From Azospirillum sp. B4 (GTDB lineage: Bacteria; Pseudomonadota; Alphaproteobacteria; Azospirillales; Azospirillaceae), in NCBI RefSeq assembly GCF_000333275.1, contig NZ_BACU01000289.1, positions 62,001-126,000 of the forward strand: DNA of 64,000 nt. The letters run 5' to 3'. The position numbers and the translations under genes were made by a program. Under the pieces are notes generated by a model that worked only from the letters and a program-made list of their open reading frames with translations, was not told where the DNA came from and ran no database searches. This document shows positions 59,570 through 64,000 of the stretch, in pieces; position 1 is the stretch's first letter; the number at the start of each line of letters is the position of its first letter.

Positions 59570-60760
59570 ATGAGCGCCTCCCCCGCCCGCATCCTTTCCA
59601 ATGGCCCGCACACCCACGCGCATGGAATGGGGGTGGGCGCGGTGCTGCCCGACTGGCCGCCGCTGACGGTGGCCGAGGTGGCGAGCCTATTGCGTCATTA
59701 CCCGGGCGTGGGCTCGGTGCGCGGCATCCTGAGCCACAGCCCGCGCCCCTTTTCCGCCGCGTCGGTCGTGGCGACGGCGGGCGGTGCCCGCCCGGCCGTG
59801 TTCGTGAAGCGCCACCATGTGCGGGTGCGGACATCCGCCCAGCTGGCGGCGGAACACGCCTTCATGGACCATCTGCGCCAGCGGGGCGCCCCGGTCTGTG
59901 ATGTGCTGGCCGCCGCCGATGGCGCCCGCGCCCTGACCCTGCCCCTGGGCGATGGCGACTGGACCTATGAGGTGCACGGCCTGGCGCCGGGCCTGGATCT
60001 GTATCGCGACGCGCTGTCCTGGACCCCCTTCCAGGACAGCGTCCATGCGCACGCGGCGGGCACGGCCCTGGCCCGCCTGCACCGGGCGGCGGCCGGGTTC
60101 GACCGGCCCCACCGCGCCGGCCAGGCGCTGGTGTCCGGCTTCACCCTGTTCGCCGGTGATGACCCGTTATCGGCGATGGCGGACCATGTCGCCGCCCGGC
60201 CGGCGCTGGCCGACTATCTGTCCACCCGCCCGTGGCGGCGGGACACGATACGCCTGCTGTTGTCCTTCCACGACGCCTTGCGGCCCCATCTGCCCGACCT
60301 GGCGCCCTTGTGGACCCACAACGACCTGCACGCCTCCAACCTCACCTGGACGGGGACCGGCCCCACAGCGACGGTGGCGGCGGTGCTGGACTTCGGCCTG
60401 GCCGACCGCACCACGGCCCTGTACGACCTGGCCACCGCCATCGAGCGCAACACCGTGGAATGGCTGGCCCTGACCGAGGGCCGCGCCCCGGCCGTGCATC
60501 ACGACCAAGTGGCGGCGCTGATGGCGGGCTACCATGCCGTCAGCCCGCTGGACGCGCGCCGGCGCCAGGCGCTGGCCGCCCTGCTGCCCCTGGTGCATGC
60601 CGAGTTCGCGCTGGCGGAAACCGACTACTTCCACGGCATCACCCGGTCGGCGGAAAACGCCGGCCTGGCCTATGAGGGCTATTTCCTGGGCCATGCCGAA
60701 TGGTTCCACGGCGCCGACGGCCAGGAACTGCTGGCCTTCATCCGCGACCTTCCCCTGTAA
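59570..60760 (+). CDS. APH-fold phosphotransferase (thiamine/choline kinase-like)
   Basis: This starts at ATG 59570 with 396 residues; a TTG at 59558 nearer an AAGG site is possible. The protein-kinase-like aminoglycoside phosphotransferase fold is shown by the catalytic loop LWTHNDLHASNLTW near residue 250 (Asp252, Asn257; Asn replaces the usual Gly of HGDLH) and the metal-binding AVLDFGLADRT near residue 275. A DLATAIERN segment follows, and HAHAAGTALARLHRA precedes in the middle. The fold phosphorylates hydroxyls of small molecules such as thiamine, choline or homoserine. It starts 18 bases after the receptor and ends 30 bases before the PnuC gene, suggesting it traps an imported vitamin by phosphorylation. 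The substrate is inferred. Confidence 0.85.
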   Translation: MSASPARILSNGPHTHAHGMGVGAVLPDWPPLTVAEVASLLRHYPGVGSVRGILSHSPRPFSAASVVATAGGARPAVFVKRHHVRVRTSAQLAAEHAFMDHLRQRGAPVCDVLAAADGARALTLPLGDGDWTYEVHGLAPGLDLYRDALSWTPFQDSVHAHAAGTALARLHRAAAGFDRPHRAGQALVSGFTLFAGDDPLSAMADHVAARPALADYLSTRPWRRDTIRLLLSFHDALRPHLPDLAPLWTHNDLHASNLTWTGTGPTATVAAVLDFGLADRTTALYDLATAIERNTVEWLALTEGRAPAVHHDQVAALMAGYHAVSPLDARRRQALAALLPLVHAEFALAETDYFHGITRSAENAGLAYEGYFLGHAEWFHGADGQELLAFIRDLPL

Positions 60761-60789
60761 GCCCCTTCTGTAACAACGGCGGCCCCCTC

Positions 60790-61368
60790 ATGTCCCTTCT
60801 GGAAATCGTCGCCGTCGTCATCAGCGCGCTGGCCGTCTGGGCCACCACCCGCCGGTCCTTGTGGTGCTGGCCCCTGGGACTGGCTTCGGTGGCGCTGTAC
60901 GGCGTCGTCTTCCTGGAGGCCAAGCTCTATTCCGACATGGCCCTGCAGGCGGTGTTCGGCGCCTTCCTGGTCTATGGCTGGATCTGCTGGTGGCGGGGGG
61001 TGCGGGACGATGGCCAGATACTGGTGAGACCGTTGACGGCCAAGGCCGCCCTGCTGGGCCTGGCGGCCGGCGCGGCGGCCAGCGCCGCCCTGGGATGGGG
61101 CATGGCCCGCTGGACCGATGCTTCCCTGCCCTACCTTGACGCCACCCTGGCTGGGTTCAGCCTGGTGGCCCAGTACTGGACGGCACGCAAGCATATCGAG
61201 AACTGGTGGCTGTGGATCGCGGTGGACGTGGTCTACACGGGCATGTACGTGGTCAAGGACCTGCACCTGACGGCCGGCCTCTACGCCGGCTTCATCGTGC
61301 TGGCCATCCTGGGCTGGCGCAGCTGGCGGGCTGGGACGGACGCACCAGCCGCCGTGCAGCCTTTGTGA
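60790..61368 (+). CDS. PnuC-type vitamin transporter
   Basis: This 192-residue membrane protein starts at ATG 60790, after the kinase stop. It has about seven hydrophobic segments and the PnuC family signatures: WATTRRSLWCWPLGLASVAL near residue 18, SDMALQAVFGAFLVYGW near residue 60 and HIENWWLWIAVDVVYTGMYV near residue 140. PnuC proteins facilitate diffusion of nicotinamide riboside; PnuT relatives carry thiamine. Trapping by a cytoplasmic kinase makes uptake directional. Receptor, kinase and transporter form one likely operon, giving outer-membrane uptake, inner-membrane entry and phosphorylation. Whether the vitamin is thiamine or another cannot be decided. Confidence 0.88.
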   Translation: MSLLEIVAVVISALAVWATTRRSLWCWPLGLASVALYGVVFLEAKLYSDMALQAVFGAFLVYGWICWWRGVRDDGQILVRPLTAKAALLGLAAGAAASAALGWGMARWTDASLPYLDATLAGFSLVAQYWTARKHIENWWLWIAVDVVYTGMYVVKDLHLTAGLYAGFIVLAILGWRSWRAGTDAPAAVQPL

Positions 61369-61426
61369 TTTGTTCCTCAAACGCCGGCGGCCCCGGTTGG
61401 GGTCCAGGTTTTATTGTGCCTGGTCT

Positions 61427-61699
61427 TCAGACCGAGCCCGCGACCTGATGCACGCCCACCACGGTGCGGAACAGGGCGGCCACGCGTTCGCTGTTGGCGG
61501 ATGCCGTGTCCGGCAGCTGGATGTCCACCTCCAGCATGTCCTCGCCCGGCAGGTCGGCGCGGCGGCGGGCGTAGACGTGCAGGGGCACGATGTCCAGGCG
61601 GGCCAGCGTGCCCATCAGGCGGGACAGCAGGCCGGGGCTGGCGTCGGCCGCCACCGACAGCATCACGGGGCTGGCTGCGGCGAAGGCGTCGGCGGTCAT
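61427..61699 (-). CDS. Small stand-alone ACT-domain protein
   Basis: This is a 90-residue protein whose ATG overlaps the stop of the upstream gene by four bases. It has the ACT plan: VMLSVAADASPGLLSRLMGTL as the first strand and helix, DIVPLHVYARRRADL, then MLEVDIQLPDTASANSERVAAL and a last strand VVGVHQVAGSV. ACT domains bind amino acids as regulatory ligands, usually fused to or paired with biosynthetic enzymes; the nearest paralogues are small subunits such as IlvM. No such enzyme is adjacent. It is translationally coupled to an unknown protein and divergent from an Lrp regulator, so amino-acid sensing is plausible. Confidence 0.82.
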   Translation of the reverse strand: MTADAFAAASPVMLSVAADASPGLLSRLMGTLARLDIVPLHVYARRRADLPGEDMLEVDIQLPDTASANSERVAALFRTVVGVHQVAGSV

Positions 61700-62073
61700 A
61701 CCCGGGTCTCCGGCAGGCCCCGGGTCTCTGGCAGGCCGGCCACCGGCACGGCGGCCACGGCCACGGCACGGCGCACCGCCGCCTCCGCCGCCGCCCCCTC
61801 ATGGCCCACGACAACGGCATGGGCCGTGGCCCAGGGCCGGCCGGCGCGACGGTCGGCCTCCCCCCGATGGCGGGCCACCGACAGGGCGTAGTCGATGGCG
61901 GCATCCAGGCTGTCCGCCTCGCTGACCGGTTCCAGGCGGCTCCAGTCCAGGGTGACGTCCACGGGGCCGGCGCGGTTTACGGCCAGGGCGACGAAGCCGT
62001 CACCGCTGCGCACCAGCGTCAGGGTGGGATGCAGCACGGCGTACTCGGCGGGGGAGGAGTCAAGCGGGGGCAT
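61696..62073 (-). CDS. Unknown protein coupled to ACT protein
   Basis: I do not recognise this 125-residue protein. It has MPPLDSSPAEYAVLHPTL at the start, ALAVNRAGPVDVTLDWSRL, then an Ala/Arg-rich helical half (SLDAAIDYALSVARHRGEA). The C-terminus ends in a duplicated GLPETR (GLPETRGLPETRV), encoded by an 18-base direct repeat at about 61699-61734, which looks like a recent slippage expansion. There is no signal peptide. Its stop overlaps the ACT gene start by four bases, so they are co-translated and probably work together. It starts 138 bases from the divergent Lrp gene. Confidence 0.65.
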   Translation of the reverse strand: MPPLDSSPAEYAVLHPTLTLVRSGDGFVALAVNRAGPVDVTLDWSRLEPVSEADSLDAAIDYALSVARHRGEADRRAGRPWATAHAVVVGHEGAAAEAAVRRAVAVAAVPVAGLPETRGLPETRV

Positions 62074-62158
62074 GGCGGCGGCTCTTCAACAAATCGTGTT
62101 CCGATGACAGCAACAATAGCGATCAGGGCGCGCATAGTCTTTGCGAAGACCATGGAAA

Positions 62159-62198
62159 ATCGCCATTATCGACATGGATCATGTTTTAATATGGCGAT
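62159..62198. promoter_or_regulatory. Inverted repeat, candidate Lrp operator
   Basis: ATCGCCAT (62159-62166) and ATGGCGAT (62191-62198) are perfect inverted arms 32 bases apart, start to start, about three helical turns. The arrangement suits a dimer or higher-order Lrp assembly between the divergent ACT operon and the Lrp gene. An inner CATG-GAT-CATG palindrome lies between the arms. Confidence 0.55.
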
Positions 62199-62211
62199 AT
62201 GGAGATGAACC

Positions 62212-62700
62212 ATGCGGCACAAGCTGGATGGGTTGGATTGGAAAATCCTGGACGTGCTGCAGCAGAACGGCGCCGCCTCGGCCGCCGAGGTGGGGGACAA
62301 GGTGGGCTTGTCGCAATCGCCCTGCTGGCGCCGCATCCAACGGCTGGAAGAGGCGGGCCTGATCCGCCAGCGCGTGGCCCTGCTGGACCGGCGGGAGTTG
62401 GGGCTGAACTTCCTGGTGTTCGCGCATGTGAAGCTGGAGGCCCACGCCGGCGACAGCCTGGACGCCTTCCGCCGCGCCATCGCCGACATTCCAGAGGTGT
62501 TGGAATGCTTTGTGCTCATGGGGCAGGTGGACTTCCTGCTGCGCATCGTCGCCAAGGACGTGGAGGCCTATGAGGCCCTGTTCTTCAAAAGGCTGTCGCA
62601 ATTACCGGGGGTGCGCGAAATCAATTCCATGATGTCTGTGTCGACCGTCAAGGAGACGACTGCGTTGCCGTTGGGGCAGCTGCGTGCTGAACTAGGGTAG
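62212..62700 (+). CDS. Lrp/AsnC-family transcriptional regulator
   Basis: This 162-residue protein has the Lrp plan. The N-terminal helix-turn-helix is LDGLDWKILDVLQQNG, SAAEVGDKVGLSQSPCWRRI and RLEEAGLIRQRVALL. A short linker leads to the RAM/ACT-like effector domain with FLVFAHVKLEAHAGDSL, VLECFVLMGQVDFLLRIVAKD and the closing LPGVREINSMMS. The family senses amino acids such as leucine or lysine and regulates nearby metabolic or transport genes. Its gene starts 14 bases after the inverted repeat at 62159-62198 and is divergent from the ACT-protein operon, its most likely target. Confidence 0.93.
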   Translation: MRHKLDGLDWKILDVLQQNGAASAAEVGDKVGLSQSPCWRRIQRLEEAGLIRQRVALLDRRELGLNFLVFAHVKLEAHAGDSLDAFRRAIADIPEVLECFVLMGQVDFLLRIVAKDVEAYEALFFKRLSQLPGVREINSMMSVSTVKETTALPLGQLRAELG

Positions 62701-62760
62701 TCCAGGGAGTGGGATCACCCATTTAAGCGTGTATCCCTTCCGCCCTGGGCGTGCCCCTCA

Positions 62761-63570
62761 ATGACCCTGCCCCGCCGCACCGTCCTGTCCTTGATGCTGG
62801 CGCTGGCCGCCAGCCGGTCGGCCGTGGCCACCGCCGGGGAGGCGCCATCGGCACCGAAAGCCATCCGCATGCTGGTGCCGGAGTTGCCGGTGTTGGGCGA
62901 GCGGGATGCGCAGGGCCAGGCGAAGGGCCTGGTGGTGGACCAGGCGCGCGCCATCCTGGATCGGGCCGGCATCCCCGCCATCATCGAAATGTTGCCGGTG
63001 GTGCGCCTGTATGCCGAACTGGCGCGCCCCCAATCCCTTGATGGGCTCAAGGATGGCGAGCCCAAGACCTACGGCATGGTCGGCCTGCCCATCCGGGACC
63101 CTTACCAAGGCATCGTGCCCCTGGCCCTGACCATGCAGGTGCGGCTGGTGGCGGTGGCCCGGCGGGGGGTTCCCCTGACCAAGCCCGACGACCTGCGCCA
63201 GATGGGCCCGGTGGCGGTGACCAACACCGGAACCCAGGCCCTGGCTTCCGTCATTCAGCAATACGCCCTGGCCGCCCAGACGGTGCCGTCCATGCTGAAC
63301 GGCCTGCGCATGCTGGCCCACGGGCGGGTGGACGCGGTCCTGGGCATATCCTCGGTCATCGATGTCGTGGCGCGGGAGAATGACCTGACCGGGGAGTTGG
63401 GCGACCGCGTCGCCGTTTCGGAAATGGATGCCTGGCTGGCCTGCGCCCCCGGCCTGGAAGCCGCCCCGGAAACGTCCAGCCTGCGGGCGGCGGCCGAAGC
63501 GCTGTATCGCGAAGGCCGCCTGGACGCCATCGCGCACCAGCATTTCCAGCGCGCCGCCGCGCGCAGTTAG
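62761..63570 (+). CDS. Orphan periplasmic solute-binding protein
   Basis: This 269-residue protein has a signal peptide (RRTVLSLMLALAASRSAVA). The mature domain has AIRMLVPELPVLGERDAQGQ at the start, GLVVDQARAILDRAGI near residue 60 and VAVTNTGTQALASVI near residue 155, a bilobal solute-binding fold similar to family 3. No ABC permease or ATPase is adjacent. It lies 60 bases after the Lrp gene on the same strand and may be controlled by it. An amino-acid-type ligand is plausible but unproven. Confidence 0.75.
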   Translation: MTLPRRTVLSLMLALAASRSAVATAGEAPSAPKAIRMLVPELPVLGERDAQGQAKGLVVDQARAILDRAGIPAIIEMLPVVRLYAELARPQSLDGLKDGEPKTYGMVGLPIRDPYQGIVPLALTMQVRLVAVARRGVPLTKPDDLRQMGPVAVTNTGTQALASVIQQYALAAQTVPSMLNGLRMLAHGRVDAVLGISSVIDVVARENDLTGELGDRVAVSEMDAWLACAPGLEAAPETSSLRAAAEALYREGRLDAIAHQHFQRAAARS

Positions 63571-63617
63571 GGCGAAGCAGGCCATCCCAAGTCTGCGGGC
63601 TGCGGGGAAATATTATA

Positions 63618-63650
63618 AAAATGGCCCCGACCCATAAGGATCGGGGCCAT
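63618..63650 (-). terminator. Rho-independent terminator for pyruvate phosphate dikinase
   Basis: ATGGCCCCGA (63621-63630) pairs perfectly with TCGGGGCCAT (63641-63650). On the minus strand the stem is followed by TTTTTATAAT, so it terminates leftward transcription 18 bases after the stop of the dikinase gene. Confidence 0.9.
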
Positions 63651-63667
63651 CCCCTGAAGCTACCTTA

Positions 63668-64000
63668 TCACGCTTCGCTGGCGGGCTTCTCACCCATCAG
63701 GGCCGCCTGCGCCGCCGCCAGCCGGGCGATGGGCACGCGGTAGGGGGAGCAGGAGACGTAGCTGAGGCCCACCTTCTCACAGAAGTAGACGGAGGCCGGG
63801 TCGCCGCCGTGCTCGCCGCAGATGCCCAGTTTGATCTCCGGACGGGTCTTGCGGCCCCGTTCGGCGGCGATGGAGACCAGTTCACCCACGCCTTCGGTGT
63901 CCAGGGTGACGAAGGGGTCGTGTTCGAAGATGCCGGCCCGCTGGTAATCGGGCAGGAAGCTGGCGGCGTCGTCGCGGCTGATGCCGAAGGTGGTCTGCGT
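63668..64000 (-). CDS. ppdK: Pyruvate, phosphate dikinase, C-terminal end (5' part beyond window)
   Basis: The reading frame continues past the window edge. The visible 110 residues are the end of the PEP-utilising domain: [63 protein letters not shown] and [21 protein letters not shown]. The Cys in [10 protein letters not shown] is the catalytic acid of dikinases that protonates the enolpyruvate. PPDK interconverts pyruvate, ATP and phosphate with PEP, AMP and diphosphate, serving gluconeogenesis or diphosphate-dependent glycolysis in the cytoplasm. The last residues SEA are followed 18 bases on by a terminator. Confidence 0.93.
   Translation of the reverse strand, partial: TQTTFGISRDDAASFLPDYQRAGIFEHDPFVTLDTEGVGELVSIAAERGRKTRPEIKLGICGEHGGDPASVYFCEKVGLSYVSCSPYRVPIARLAAAQAALMGEKPASEA

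Overview
The window reads as chromosomal DNA from a very GC-rich Gram-negative bacterium. Four TonB-dependent receptors, several lipoproteins, Tat and Sec exported proteins, an O-antigen ligase and the overall style of the genes point to an alphaproteobacterium, most likely Rhodospirillales/Azospirillaceae-like. That placement is an inference from gene content and base composition and was not tested. I see no rRNA, tRNA, CRISPR array, intact insertion sequence or phage. One AT-rich patch (about 14.28-15.78 kb) stands out as probable acquired DNA.

Layout. 1-9.1 kb: the end of an ankyrin protein; Crp-type and LysR-type regulators; a LeuC/LeuD-type hydro-lyase pair followed by a 2-hydroxycarboxylate transporter (a candidate citramalate-like catabolic unit); a VOC protein; and an exported two-lobed aspartyl protease. 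9.1-15.8 kb: two RDD membrane proteins, an AtoE-type transporter, a duplicated small lipoprotein whose second copy is frameshifted, a GNAT acetyltransferase, and the AT-rich island with an unknown membrane protein and a tiny ORF-terminator unit. 15.8-20.1 kb: glutathione peroxidase, a Ser/Thr-rich protein, and modABC behind a clear Mo-box, closed by a short convergent ModE-type regulator. 20.1-29.8 kb: a PadR-MFS unit with an operator overlapping an apparently leaderless start, an orphan solute-binding protein, an epimerase-like protein, a LysR regulator divergent from two SDR enzymes, a lipoprotein and nitronate monooxygenase. 29.8-37.5 kb: O-antigen ligase, a GT9 and a GT4 glycosyltransferase, a YgfZ/CAF17 folate protein and a long HAMP/coiled-coil protein. 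37.5-47 kb: a lipoprotein, an HxlR regulator divergent from an NAD(P)-binding protein, acetoacetate decarboxylase, two LysE exporters, a winged-helix/TonB receptor/esterase unit and an MFS exporter.

47.7-50.5 kb holds what I consider the most interesting system: an exported RidA, a Tat-exported flavin amine oxidase and an exported cytochrome c, in that order and closely spaced. It looks like a periplasmic amine-dehydrogenating module in which the flavoenzyme passes electrons to cytochrome c and RidA clears the reactive imine. A TonB receptor follows. 53.7-61.4 kb holds two divergent TonB receptor units: a heme-type receptor with a DUF6607 protein, and a siderophore-like receptor with an APH-fold kinase and a PnuC-type vitamin transporter. 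A Fur-box-like sequence lies between them. The window ends with an ACT-domain operon divergent from an Lrp regulator, an orphan solute-binding protein and the C-terminal end of pyruvate phosphate dikinase.

Start codons were chosen by ribosome-binding sites, signal peptides and family length. Family names come from motif recognition, not from database searches.
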